Both the position numbers and the translations under genes were made by a program. 64,000 nucleotides of DNA, taken from the NCBI GenBank assembly GCA_022925895.1, contig JAKSYS010000068.1:62001-126000 (forward strand). Direction: 5' to 3'. The notes under the pieces were generated by a model. The model was not told the DNA's origin and searched no databases. It was given only the letters and a program-made list of their open reading frames with translations. The number at the start of each line of letters is the position of its first letter. Position 1 is the first letter of the stretch. The stretch comes from Fragilaria crotonensis (lineage: Eukaryota; Bacillariophyta; Fragilariophyceae; Fragilariales; Fragilariaceae). Positions 21,399-32,250 of the stretch are shown in pieces.

Positions 21399-24300
21399 GT
21401 CTGGAACGATCGAGTTTTTGGCAATCCTGGACGACGTGCCTGGTGGCCGGCACGACGAGGAAGTGGACGCGTCGTCGAGAACGAACGTGTCAATGGTGGG
21501 GGCACAGATTCCAATCCCATGCCTGGAAACAACTGTGACAACGGCAATGGACTTTCTGACACATGAGGAGAATCTTTACGATCAAACAAATCTCGGTTCA
21601 CGTCATCAAGTCCCGCCAATGATTCCGTTGGAGGGAGAATCGTGCTATCAAAGCCTCCGCCTTCGGCTGATATGAAGAATGGATCTTCCTCAAGCGCCAT
21701 GGGAAGACTCTCAGTTCGTGGGTCCGGCGCCAATGGCGACCACAGGGCAGCCATGAAAGGAAGCGTAACCTCAAACTTGGCGTATACTTTGGCCTTGGTT
21801 CCATCCGGAAGTGTGGTGATACCTTGGAGCGGTCGAACGCAAATGGTGGCAGAACTTTCCGGCAACATCCAACCGCCTGTCCCCGGGATTCCTTCGCCGA
21901 GCTGAGTCTTCTTGCTGAGCGCGGTCAAAGTATGTCGCCACACCTCACGACCAAGTTCGCTATGATAATGAGGTTCTTCACGTCCCCTGAACGTCATGTT
22001 AATGTTGGACAAGGCAGTAACATAACCCTCCAGAAGATATGGGTAGTTGATGTACACAGTTGTTCCAATGAGTGCCTTTGCGAGAGCTTGAACGGGTGGC
22101 ATCAGTGGTAGGCGATTTGTGGTCTGTAAGAGGGCCGTTCGATAACGACTTCGACTGCCGTGAACGTCCGTTCCTATTCGCCGCCTCCATAGGGAATGGA
22201 TAGCAGCCGAAGTCAAACTTGGAAATCCTGGAGATGGAGTCTGAACTCCATCCAACAGTTTCGGCTCAAAGACAGTCCTGGTTTTTGGCATGACATGAAC
22301 TTGCGAAGTTGCAGTGCTGGAGAATTCAAGAAAATAATCCGCATCTGCGGATGGCAACGCTGGTACCAATGACTTTTGGTTCGGGTCGTGACTGTACACT
22401 AGGGGCTTTTTCTCTTGATTGCGAGCATTCTCGGCATCTGTCAGCATGTACGGCTGAACGTGCTCGTTGGTAACTTCGAGCAAGCGTTTTGCGTCTAAAA
22501 ATGGCAAAAGAACTGTGGCTTCCCAAGGCCATCGTTTCCCATTCATATCGACTATGAAGGATCTAGGATAAAATTCAGCCAGCGGAGAGGTTGGATCAGT
22601 CATGAGCCATCGATACGGTTCCGGTAATAGTCCAGATGAAGAAGGTGGCATGCATCCCATGAGCTGCTCGAAGGGCTTGAGCGGTTTTCCAGCTTTCTCG
22701 CCTTCGAAATCAACCTCACTCAATAACTCCGGAACGCGGATCAAATCACTCAACATGGGCCCATAATGATACGGATAGTACCAACTCCAAGAAGCACATC
22801 CCTGGAAATAGTATCGAAGGTTCCACACAAGCCCTTCTATGTAAGCCTTACGAAGTGCTCGATGTTTATCAGCATCGAACGGGCTGAATTGGAACTTGTC
22901 ATAGTAGTAACGACCCTTCAAATCTCGATCATCCACCGAATCGAACGCCAGACTTGCACGTGGCCCAACCTCTTTCTTGGGTACTTCACCAGTGATACTC
23001 TTTTGCAGCAGTGAACCTATGCGTGACAAGAACCCATCTGGCAGCTCTTCTTCCTCTGGTTGAAAGGAGACTCTCGTCGTCGGTAGGTTCCGATCCGACA
23101 AGACCGGTTCAAAGCCTCGCTTCGGTGTCGTCAAGGGATCCAGGGATTCCATCATTTCTCTATATCGTGCCCGATCCGCCTCTTCCTTGGACAATAGTAC
23201 ATCCTCGGGTGGCAAACTGGAGTCTCTTCCATGCTTGGAATCCGTCTGGCGAATGCGATCTCGGGTAGTGGCATCGGTCTGAGGCTTATCCTTGTAGTAA
23301 TCCACTTCGTAGGATCCAAGATCCTGGAGGAAATACTCCAGACGGCGACCGCAGACAATTTTTCCCTTGTCTGTAAGGTACGGATCCATATTTCCAGCTT
23401 TTCTCCATCGATGGCGTTGATTCTTGTAAGTAAAGAAGATCAAGTCAAAGGCTTCATCACCAATATCCAGAGCTGGCAGATGTGGCAAGAAATCGTTACC
23501 GACAAAGAACGTCAAAAAGACAAAGTCATCAATGGTCCGCTCCCGATCGTAGTCACTACCGGGCATGGCGGGAGTGGTTTCAAATTCGTACATGAGGTAG
23601 TCTCTCAATACGCTCATGTGCAACCATTCAAAGTGACAATTGTGCAAGTACACGTCGAGGCCCATTTCGGCGTAGATGGTGCGCTTGTGGGAATCGAAAA
23701 TGACGCGTTCTCGAAAGATGCAGAGATTGGGTTCGTGTGTGACCAATCCGAGCATGATGAGATCGGCATCTTGACCCATAATGGCGTGACGAAGATTGGG
23801 ATTGTAGTCCGGTTTGATACGCTCCTGTCGCATGAATTCCATTATCTTGTGCTCTCCTTCGCCTGGAACGTTGGGACCAGATAGAATGATTTTAATATTT
23901 TTCCATTTGGGATCAGTGGATAATTTCCATTGAATCCAGTGCTCCAGGTGTGCCGTGCATTCTGAGAAGAACTCTGTTCCAGGAGTAATACAATTTGAAT
24001 GAAAGGCTCCATCTACAGCAGCTTCTTCTTCATCGCTGGATTCGAATTTTCCCGACAATCGATCACCGACATTGTTAGTTTCCGTCTCATCGTCTTCATC
24101 ATCTTCTTCATAAAAGGCATCATAAATACTTTGTTCCAATTCTTCCGACCCCCCACGATACCGACGAGCGCGTTGTTGATTCAATTTGGCCCGTGGTGCC
24201 ACCCCATCAATGGCAATGTATACCAATTCCTTGGGTTGTACCATATCCGATATGACACGATCCAAATAATAACAAATGTTTCTAAAGATATCCTTGTGTG

Positions 24301-24547
24301 TGACATTGTCTGCCTTGCCATTGTTGTGCGAACATCCATGAATGACACCATTGCAATCAATGTAAAGACGATCAATTTCGGGTGCCAATCCGCAAGTACT
24401 GAGTGGATCGGGACGTATCAATGGTGGTGGCACCGTTTCACCAGGAAAGTATCGTTGATGCGTCTCGGGATCAGCAACACAGGTTTGACGTTGATTCACC
24501 TTGGGATACCGTTCACTCAGCCATCGGAAGAATTTCGGAACTCCCAT
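20522..24547 (-). CDS. XRN1-like 5'-3' exoribonuclease continuous with proteasome beta5
   Basis: One intron-free frame of 1341 residues. Residues 1 to about 1010 are an XRN-family 5'-3' exonuclease, which degrades 5'-monophosphate RNA in mRNA turnover. Visible are MGVPKFFRWLSERYP, the acidic YIDCNGVIHGCSHN (Asp64), AIDGVAPRAKLNQQRARR (Asp114), SGPNVPGEGEHKIMEF and IMGQDADLIMLGL, then the YFQGCASWSWYYPYHYGP and LMTDPTSPLAEFYP blocks and a D1-like domain (GTTVYINYPYLLEGYV), favouring cytoplasmic XRN1. After a Ser/Pro/Arg-rich linker comes a complete 20S proteasome beta5 subunit (see 20522-21398). No stop or splice site separates them. Either this is a genuine fusion that beta-type autoprocessing could resolve, or two adjacent genes were joined by a lost stop or an assembly error. 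Confidence 0.88.
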   Translation of the reverse strand: MGVPKFFRWLSERYPKVNQRQTCVADPETHQRYFPGETVPPPLIRPDPLSTCGLAPEIDRLYIDCNGVIHGCSHNNGKADNVTHKDIFRNICYYLDRVISDMVQPKELVYIAIDGVAPRAKLNQQRARRYRGGSEELEQSIYDAFYEEDDEDDETETNNVGDRLSGKFESSDEEEAAVDGAFHSNCITPGTEFFSECTAHLEHWIQWKLSTDPKWKNIKIILSGPNVPGEGEHKIMEFMRQERIKPDYNPNLRHAIMGQDADLIMLGLVTHEPNLCIFRERVIFDSHKRTIYAEMGLDVYLHNCHFEWLHMSVLRDYLMYEFETTPAMPGSDYDRERTIDDFVFLTFFVGNDFLPHLPALDIGDEAFDLIFFTYKNQRHRWRKAGNMDPYLTDKGKIVCGRRLEYFLQDLGSYEVDYYKDKPQTDATTRDRIRQTDSKHGRDSSLPPEDVLLSKEEADRARYREMMESLDPLTTPKRGFEPVLSDRNLPTTRVSFQPEEEELPDGFLSRIGSLLQKSITGEVPKKEVGPRASLAFDSVDDRDLKGRYYYDKFQFSPFDADKHRALRKAYIEGLVWNLRYYFQGCASWSWYYPYHYGPMLSDLIRVPELLSEVDFEGEKAGKPLKPFEQLMGCMPPSSSGLLPEPYRWLMTDPTSPLAEFYPRSFIVDMNGKRWPWEATVLLPFLDAKRLLEVTNEHVQPYMLTDAENARNQEKKPLVYSHDPNQKSLVPALPSADADYFLEFSSTATSQVHVMPKTRTVFEPKLLDGVQTPSPGFPSLTSAAIHSLWRRRIGTDVHGSRSRYRTALLQTTNRLPLMPPVQALAKALIGTTVYINYPYLLEGYVTALSNINMTFRGREEPHYHSELGREVWRHTLTALSKKTQLGEGIPGTGGWMLPESSATICVRPLQGITTLPDGTKAKVYAKFEVTLPFMAALWSPLAPDPRTESLPMALEEDPFFISAEGGGFDSTILPPTESLAGLDDVNRDLFDRKDSPHVSESPLPLSQLFPGMGLESVPPPLTRSFSTTRPLPRRAGHQARRPGLPKTRSFQTMTHHSQSVTSSRIQVKGRGVMGLGVAALVFLGGVIGGTDASPHRMLKAHGLLVGPQVVGESLTETPPLKFEHGTTTLSFIFQDGIVAAVDSRASLGNFVGSKTVQKVLPINSHMLGTMAGGAADCSYWIRKVKAEAELFELVNGYRMSVARASRLLSNVLYENRGSDLSVGTMIMGFDPDGGPRIYYVDDSGARIEGDMFSVGSGSTFALGILDRERRFDMTQEEAIALGIKAIRHATFRDAYSGGFINVFLITSDGWKKVFSEDIAGSASIVQGERGEISAQEVQGSEKL

Positions 24548-25189
24548 GTTGATGATGCGGTTGCTGTTGCTCTTTGATAGAAATTAGAACTGTTGACTGT
24601 AGTACGGATTTGTATTGATGATTGTGCTCAATCTTTCGATCAAGGATGATGTATGATGTATGGAGTATGTGTGATGTGAGGACATATGATGTGGTCAACG
24701 ATGGCTATCATATGGGAGAAGCATTTGTGAAGACAACACGGATTACGGCCAAAACCCTCGGTTGGCTTTGAATTCATGACGTATCCTGTCCGTCGCACGA
24801 CTCTACCTGTTGTATTCCGGTTTTAGAATACATGATACACAGCCCTGAGGACAAGATGCCACAATCACCACCTGCCGAGTGACACTCACATTTTACAATT
24901 TTTGCGTTCCCGTATTCTGTACCAGTTCTGTACTACAGTAGTCTGTGGGTATTGGAGGCAAAATCTCACGAGGAATCTTTCCTTGAACTCCTGAACATTT
25001 GTTTCGAGATCTTGGCCGTCATCGAACACGGTTTGGAATGGAGTAGACTAGCCGAGTGACGAAGAAAGAACAAACGAGAGTTGCGAAAGTAGAAGAGCAT
25101 CAGTTATCACAAATTGCAAATCTCATACCGCGAATCGATTTATAAATCAACCACAAACATTAAATTAGCCACCCCCACGAGACAACGAC
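24548..25189. promoter_or_regulatory. Divergent promoter region
   Basis: 642 bp between the XRN1-like start and the membrane-protein start at 25190. A TATA-like tttataaatc lies about 50 bp upstream of the latter. No other motif is supported. Confidence 0.4.
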
Positions 25190-26379
25190 ATGTCGCCAAG
25201 AACTCAAGAGAATGAAAAGGACGACAACAAGGAAGGGACAGTGGAGCTTGTCCATGATGCACCTCCGCCTACAATGGCCGTTGCTGCCATGATATTGATT
25301 GGTTCAGTCGCGGTCCGTGCCTTTCCTCCCATGAGTTCTGTGGATGAGGTTGCCAGACCAGAGGTGTTTACGAATCGACTCTTTCCATCCATCATCTCGC
25401 TCCCGGCCTTGCTTTACATTCGAACCTGCTTTGCGATACTTTGCTTGGGAGCGACTTGCTTCAAATTGTTTCTTTCTCCAGGGTACGTTAACATGCTTTG
25501 CGTTGATCATGGTAATTGTTGTTATTGTCACGGCAGGCATTCTTGTGTGGTGTTGGCTGGAGTACTTGTACAATTAGTGTCAGCCTGATACGGATTTTAC
25601 CCAAAGCATCAAATATCTAACAACCGCCATTGCTCTCCAGAGGTCGCGTTGATCCAGCATATCTACCACAGTCCAAATTGCAACGAAATTGGATTTATGT
25701 CAAAGGCATTCGCCAGTTGTTTCCCTTCACTACTTGGAGCTGGAATATTCTGGGCATGTACTTTGCTCTTTCCGCCTACGCTGGGTGGACCGTGGCCACA
25801 TCGTCTCAGTCATCGTCATCGTCATCGTCATCCGGCGTCATCACATTGCACCATACTGATTGGTTGTTCCGCATCACATTGATCTTGTGGGAAATTGCCG
25901 CACCGTGTGCATTGCTAGTCTCTGCCGTTGTTACCTACGCTATTTGGCCTGCAACTCTCAAGAGATTAGGAAATCCAGGAGTACTAACAACACCAACCTC
26001 ACTCCTCCAACACAATGGAAACATTATCATGGCATTTATGGAAGTTGCACTCTTGGGAGGATTGCCAGTACACATGCGACACATTTCATTACCCATTCTC
26101 TTTGGAGTTACCTACATCTTTTTCACATGGGCCATTCGGAATGTATGGAATCCAAAGGGTGGGAGTGCCTTTTTGTACTTTTTCCTCGACACAACCTTGG
26201 GTGCCAAAGCAACCACCGTGGCACTATTCGCCTTGCTTGCCGCACTTGTATCGTTTTACAGTATCTTTAGTGGAATCGAACAAGTCTTGCAACACGAGGC
26301 CGTTTCCAGATTCGGACTTTTGGGTCATGTTGCCATTGTTGTAGTACTGTGTGCCACTGTATGTAAAGTTCGAGCCTAA
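25190..26379 (+). CDS. Multipass membrane protein, family not recognised
   Basis: Exons 25190-25482 and 25641-26379 give 343 residues, with a 158-bp intron (gtacgt...ctccag). The reading passes smoothly from FLSPG to GRVDPAYLP across the junction. About six or seven hydrophobic helices are visible: IISLPALLYIRTCFAILCLGA, TWSWNILGMYFALSAYAGW, LFRITLILWEIAAPCALLVSA, a pair around IIMAFMEVALLGG and PILFGVTYIFFTWAI, ATTVALFALLAALVSFY and GHVAIVVVLCATV. A short poly-Ser stretch lies in one loop. Histidines in membrane-proximal loops (LQHNGNI, HMRHIS) and the helix layout loosely recall FAR-17a/AIG1 or rolling-stone type proteins, but this is only a suggestion. It converges with the gene ending at 26467. 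Confidence 0.72.
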
Positions 26380-26466
26380 GACTTGTAAGTCAGTGTGGAA
26401 CAGAGAGAGTATGAATGTATGGATTTATGTATGTATGGATGGATATGTCATTGTCAAGTGGACAAT

Positions 26467-29188
26467 TCACGTCCATGATAGAAATATTGCCATTGCCACA
26501 AGAAAGAGTGAAAACTTTTGCAATTCAATCCGGCGATAGTTGCGACGATGATTTGGGAGACGACCGCAATGCCAATCAAATCGAAGTCCAATGCAGTGAA
26601 GATGACCTCGTTTGCAATGACCCCAAAGACGACCAAACTCCAACACAATGACATAGATTTGTGCCAAAACATGAGCACCGAGGAAAAAGGGAATGGATCG
26701 GGGCCAATCGCCAAGAAGAGCGATTCGATGCCTCCTGGCATTGCGATTGGACAATTCAATCCCTACATCAATGAGAATATAGCAAAGGCACACCACCCAG
26801 AGTTCTGCCGTTGTGCGGAGGTAATCAGCAACCATAACATGAAGTAGCAAAGGACAGCAGCGCAGTGTGGTCCAAACGACTGTCAGAGCGATCATTTCGG
26901 ACGCATTGAGAGACGACCGAAATGTGTGCTGCGGAAATCGTAGGAACAATCCACTATCGCCAATTGCCCAGTTGAAGAAATGGTGAGCCAGGTGTCCGAA
27001 ATTTCCTTTCCAGAAGGGATGTTCGACGACTGCATGTGGAACTGCATGGAATCGTCCCTCCGGAACATGTTTGCCCAGTTGAAGGCAGAAATCAACATCT
27101 TCACCCCCTCCAGTCTTGGCATAATCAGTGTCGAATATGATATTGGACTTGCGCCGGACCAGCATGTTGGCAGTAACGCCCCACGCTGGATGTTGGTAGG
27201 CTGGGCATGCGGCAATCTCAAACATGAAGGTCAGGTAGCTCATCAGAACTCCAGCATGAAGCATTGGCAGAGTCGGAGATCGAGGAAAGCGGACCATTCC
27301 TATCAACCCCAGCATATTGGCCTTTGTGCCTTCCTTCAGACATTGCGCCAGAGCTTTGTCATACTGGAAAAGGAGGTCGACAGCGGGAATGACATCATCG
27401 TCCAAGAAAAGAATGTACTCTGCAGAGCTCTCGTAGATTACCCGATTGCGACTTGCCGACGCACCGCTGTTGACATTGTTCACTCGTACACGGACGTTGT
27501 TTTGGCCGTTGCTCGACCTTCTCAGATGTTCTTCCAAGAGTCGAGTGGCTTGGTTCAATTGCAGTCCGTGCCCACACATTTTGAGGTCCAGGATCTTGTT
27601 GGGATTGTCCACAATGACAATAAAAGTGGATCTCCAGTTTGGGGGCACGGACAGTTTGCAAATTCTCTCCAAGAATTCGACGTCAACTCGATATGTTGGT
27701 ATTCCAATGTCAATAACCATCATTCTCGGCAAAACTCCAAGGCTCTGTTCGATCATGCACGCATCTTCCAACACGAAGTCCTTCCACCCATGCGCCGATA
27801 TGCGTTGGTAGCGTGCATTGTTGTCGTCATTGCCGCCTTGACGATTTCGCAGAATGGCAAATTCCATCGGAGGGGCGGCGCCGTATGCGAGGTAGAGACG
27901 TTGTAGATACGGATCCAAATCTTGGTTGACAAAGCATGGAGCTCTATGCTTAGGTATCAAACTACCAAACACGTCAACATGAACCTTACCCCTGAAGATG
28001 CACGAGAAACGTCAGCTGACAGGCGTTGATCAAGGGAACTTGCGACGATGCATGCACTACTTACACCACTGGAAATGTTGGAAAACCGGCAAATGTTGTA
28101 TCTTTCCACCAAGGACATCCAAAGAAGGCATCGCAACCAAGCCTTTCCGAGATATCGAGGAAGGCTCGGTAAGTGCATCGGTAGTGGCACTCTGTCATGA
28201 TGTCTATGTCGTCTCCTAGGAGAACGACCCAGTCGGCGCCATTCTGCCACGCGGCGGATGCCAACTTGTCCCACACTTTGCAAATCGGGAACGCATCACC
28301 ATCAAATTTATCGTTCGCAACAAGGACACACGCTTTCGTTTGACTGCTTCGATGCGCATTGATGACACTGAGCAGCTCTTCTGCCTCGGCAGTATGAATC
28401 TCGTCGTCGTCAAGCCCGAGGGTTACGAAGTAGTTACACAGCGGGTCCTTCTCGAGCATGGCGAGCATTTTCTCCAGAGACGTTCGTTTCGATGAGGCGT
28501 CTTCGCCAGAACCGACTCGTAACGTCAAGAGAATTCCCTCGACTGGCAGCGGAGGGTTGCAGTTGGCCTTCCCTACGCGGTGGAATGATTCTTGCCACTC
28601 GCTCTCTCTCCCACGAAAAACTTTCGAGAGAATCGAAGCCCATTGATTCCGCGGTGGGTGGCTTTGACTCAGTGACAACATGTGGCACTGAATGTCATGG
28701 CGTAAGCATAAAACGCGTGCATTGTGCTCAGACGCGCGCTTCTCGATACTTGAGGCCAGGTTGTTGCGCTCTGAGTGGGAAAGGTTGCATCTGGACTCCA
28801 GGTCGTAGCGTACCCAATGATGTAGCTCTGACAGAACCGTCTCATCAACATGCTCTCGTTGAGTGCAGACAAAGATGAGATCCAATCCCATCGCCTTTGC
28901 CGCAGTCTTTACCCGAAGCAACACTTCCAGAGGGAGGAAGGCCATCAAACCGTACCACCCATCGCAAAGTACATCATGCGCTTCGAGATGAACGAATATT
29001 TCAGAACTTCCTTGATTCTCCCACCAACAGAGAACATTCTTCGCGGGGTCAAGAAGCATTCCCTTGAGAGTCACAGCGTCCAGGTCGGGAAACTGTCTGT
29101 ATGCGCGTAGATTCAGTTCTCTCGATGCCTCCGCCAGCGTCGTTGATCCAGAGCGGTAAAGGCCCAAGTTGATGATTCTTTTCTCCAT
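26467..29188 (-). CDS. Sulfotransferase-like plus two glycosyltransferase-like domains in one protein
   Basis: Two exons, 28065-29188 and 26467-27991, with a 73-bp intron; joining them gives 882 residues in frame (FPTFPVV|GKVHVDVFGSL). Residues 1 to about 190 start INLGLYRSGSTTLAEA, a P-loop like the PAPS-binding loop of sulfotransferases. Residues about 220-460 resemble a GT-A-type fold with WVVLLGDDIDIM (acidic pair near 326) and FFGCPWWKDTTFAGFP. Residues about 465-720 are a GT2-like domain: VIDIGIPTYR, YILFLDDDVIP (DDD near 572) and TGGGEDVDFCLQLG (ED near 672). Hydrophobic segments follow (about 740-860). It probably adds and modifies sugars on an extracellular or Golgi glycan; acceptor and donor cannot be read. 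The arrangement is unusual. Confidence 0.82.
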
Positions 29189-29791
29189 GACGATATTTGA
29201 GCTAGTGTGACGTGCATGTGTTTGGTTAGTTTTTAAGAAATCCGTAACAAGACGCTAGTTAGCTAGCGAGAGAGAGGTAGTAAAGATCGCAAGCGGGGTT
29301 CGCAATCTTCACTGCGAATCCATTACGGAACGAAATTTTCCAAGTGGTATCTTCCCTTCCTGCGAACTTCGAAGTGAACGTCACTGTTTTTAAGCGCCTG
29401 CACTGCCCAGGATCGCTTGTAGATCATAGCGGAAGCAATTTCGTATATCATACATCCACTGTGCAAGAGTACACACTTATAGTGCCGATTTCGCGAGAAA
29501 AAAGGCAACGCGGTGTATCTTGCCTTCTTTCGAACTGCAAGTTCCGTTTCAAGGTTAAGGGCGCCTTCATTGCCCGGCTTTGTTGACGCAGATAAAAGTG
29601 GCAGTGATGTGCGGTCAGATGTTAGCAGTGGCATCGCTGCAATCATGTACACAAGTACAAGCACTTGGAATGTCTATTTCGGGAGAATACATCATAACGA
29701 CATAACTCATAACAGTTGGATATGAAAACACAACCAACCATCATCGCTACGGATTTACGACTACTTCGCACATGCACCTGTTAAAAGTTGT
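29189..29791. other. Intergenic between two minus-strand genes
   Basis: 603 bp, partly occupied by the doubtful small ORF at 29323-29646. Confidence 0.4.
29323..29646 (-). CDS. Possible small protein, doubtful
   Basis: 107 residues from an ATG at 29646 (MIAAMPLLTSDRTSLP...). No motif, signal or family is recognised. It lies between the J-like gene and the glycosyltransferase fusion on the same strand. It may be a chance open frame. Confidence 0.25.
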   Translation of the reverse strand: MIAAMPLLTSDRTSLPLLSASTKPGNEGALNLETELAVRKKARYTALPFFSRNRHYKCVLLHSGCMIYEIASAMIYKRSWAVQALKNSDVHFEVRRKGRYHLENFVP

Positions 29792-31764
29792 TCACTCCTT
29801 CGCCTCAAGGTCTGCCTTCAGCTGCTGCTGGTACGCGTGCTGACTCCATTGTTCCTTACGGACGCAGGTTTCCAACATGGCGGCAAAGGCAACTTCTTCG
29901 TATGATAGCTGCCCATCCATGGCAAAGTTTGGACCTTCAGGACGAGGCTGAGAGTTGAAAATTTCGCCCAACAGCTTGAGTCCTTCGGCACGCTTCCGAC
30001 GGATTTCTGGGTCGACAGATAGATCAAACAGCACCATCTGTATCGCCTCGTGCAGAGTGTTTGTAATATCCAACACGGTCGTCGTCCACATACTCCTGAG
30101 CAAGGTGGCACGAAGTTGTTCGTTCAATTCCTTTTGGAGTTGCGCTTGTTCCTCTGGCGATTTGTAGGCGAAATCGCTCGAGCTGATGGCAGCACGGACA
30201 GTTTGAAGATCCGTGTCTCCCACGACGCGAGACACTTTGAAGGCACTCGTTTCTGCAGTTTTCTTCAAATCTGCTTGCTGCTTTTTGGCCCATGCTGTCA
30301 TTCCCGGTAATCCCACGCCAGAGGTTAACGAGCCCAAGAACTGAATGGCGGCAATCGTGTAAACCTTGGCATTTACAAAATTGTGAGAAAGGTGTGTTGA
30401 TATGAACGTTTGCGACATGATACTCAGCGTGTTGCATACCTTTCCGATTAAATTGGTCAATTCTGTTCCATAGCTTGCCTTGGTCAAATATTCAGCTTCC
30501 GTCTTCCAATGCGCCTTGGCAATTGCGACTTTGTCTTCTGTGTAGTCTTGCAGACGTTCCGCCAACTTGAGAGCCAAAGCCGTGACTCGCCTCTTTTGCA
30601 ACAGACGCGCTTGCACCTTGGTAATGTCAGGAGAGTCACCAACACTCGCGGACGTGGCTGCAGCAAGGCATCCAGTGTACTCCTGAAACTTGTCACTGCC
30701 AAACAACATACCATACAAGACCATGGGATCCACCAGCGGAGTCTCGTTCTGCTCAGACTCTGAACTCTCATCGTGATCTGCGTCCATGAATCCCACTCCA
30801 TGCTTATCGTACTGTTCCCTAAATGCCGGATTCATCAAGACCACATACGCCGTTCCAATTTCTCTAAATTTGCGGGCGGCATCTTCCGACTGTCCTGCAC
30901 GATCGGGTGAATAGCGACGCGCCAAGATGTAGTATTGGCGTTTGACTGTCGACTCGTTGACATTCGTCGGGACTCCCAGCAGGTCATAATAATACGTATC
31001 CTTGACTTGTGGAGCGAGTGGCTCTTCTCCCTTTTCCTCTTCACCATCTCCTTCTGGTGATTTCAAAAAGGCCGCCCGAACAGATCCTAAAATATCGTCA
31101 TTGTCCGGCGGTTGCGTGGACAACCATTGTTCATCGTCCTTGAGATTGGTGGCAATCCACGCGCCTTCATTCTCATTCCACCACTTGCCCTGACGAGGGG
31201 CTATAATCGCATCGGGAGTGTTGACAGCACCCCGAACTATCTGAGATACGCCATGGACGACACCTTTTTGTATGTACAGTTGTTGAATGAAAAGTCAAAC
31301 CGATGGGTGTCAGTACGTGAATCGGGGATCGGGTTCAGAAAAATTGCATAACGGCCATTTACAATACGGGAAGTTCCCCTTCGAATGAAGAACGACAAGA
31401 ACAACAAATTTCACAATTCTCGCAACACACACAACACAAACATAAACATTCGTCTTGTCAAAAACTCACCTCCTGCGGCGACATTGGCGGCATGGACGAC
31501 TCCGACGACTGTCCCCCCGAGGACTCCGACGGCACCACCGAGAATTCCCGCTTGTCGAGCCCCAATGGCAGCACCTTGGACTGGAGTCAAGACAGCGATA
31601 CCAATCGCCCCAATTCCTCCACCAACAATCGATTCAACTCCACTCCACACACCATGTCCGAAATGTTTGGGACGAGTTTCGTTTAGAATCATATTCATCT
31701 CGTCTTCTGCGGCCTTGACGGATTCGTCAACATCATTGTTATTGGTATCATCGTTATTAGCCAT
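29792..31764 (-). CDS. J-domain-like protein with altered HPD motif and DnaJ-X region
   Basis: Exon 1 is 31470-31764 and exon 2 is 29792-31263, giving 588 residues; the 206-bp intron starts gtgagt, and the join AANVAAGG|VVHGVSQIVRGAV is in frame. Residues about 35-125 are glycine-rich (SIVGGGIGAIGIAV, GILGGAVGVLGGTVVG) and may bind or insert in membranes. Residues about 195-265 form a J-like domain (YYDLLGVPTNVNESTVKRQY, EIGTAYVVLMNPAFREQYDKHG), but the canonical HPD reads SPD (codons 30902-30910), so Hsp70 stimulation may be lost. Downstream, DPMVLYGMLFGSDKFQEYTG matches the DnaJ-X region. This is therefore a J-like co-chaperone relative, perhaps a scaffold. The start was chosen because upstream exon sequence is open and conserved in style. 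Confidence 0.82.
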
Positions 31765-32250
31765 GATGTTGTTAGTGATGGTGTAGTATTACTTTTGAAC
31801 GTTTTGTGCTCCGAATGTACGACTCCTGGATAAATGGAGGGAAATAGATCTGATGTATTCTTATCGTCTGTTCGCAGGGTACAGCAGGGTTCATATGCAA
31901 ACTTCATGGAGAAAGGTCACAGTCAAGATCCAAGATAACAGTTTAGCGCTTTTGGCATCTACGGTAGGAGTTGTATGGCGACATAGGATACTCCGGTATT
32001 CCGTACTAGTACTCAGTACCCTACAAGTTGCTTGGTACTTGTATGGCGATACTGTACCTGGTATGATGCCTGGCACACGCGCCCATAATGAAAACGACAA
32101 CACACGGAACACGATCAATTTCATATAACACAAAAAATCCGACGTTACCCTGATACAACTGTACAGTTACCGGTAGACAATAGCTCCACATCAATTATAG
32201 CATCAATGGGTGTGTGTCGACCCCCTTGGTATTCTGCACATGAACATCCT
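31765..32250. other. Intergenic, no gene recognised
   Basis: Promoter side of the J-like gene and 3' side of the nucleoredoxin-like gene. GTAC-rich short motifs lie near 32000-32050. Confidence 0.4.
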
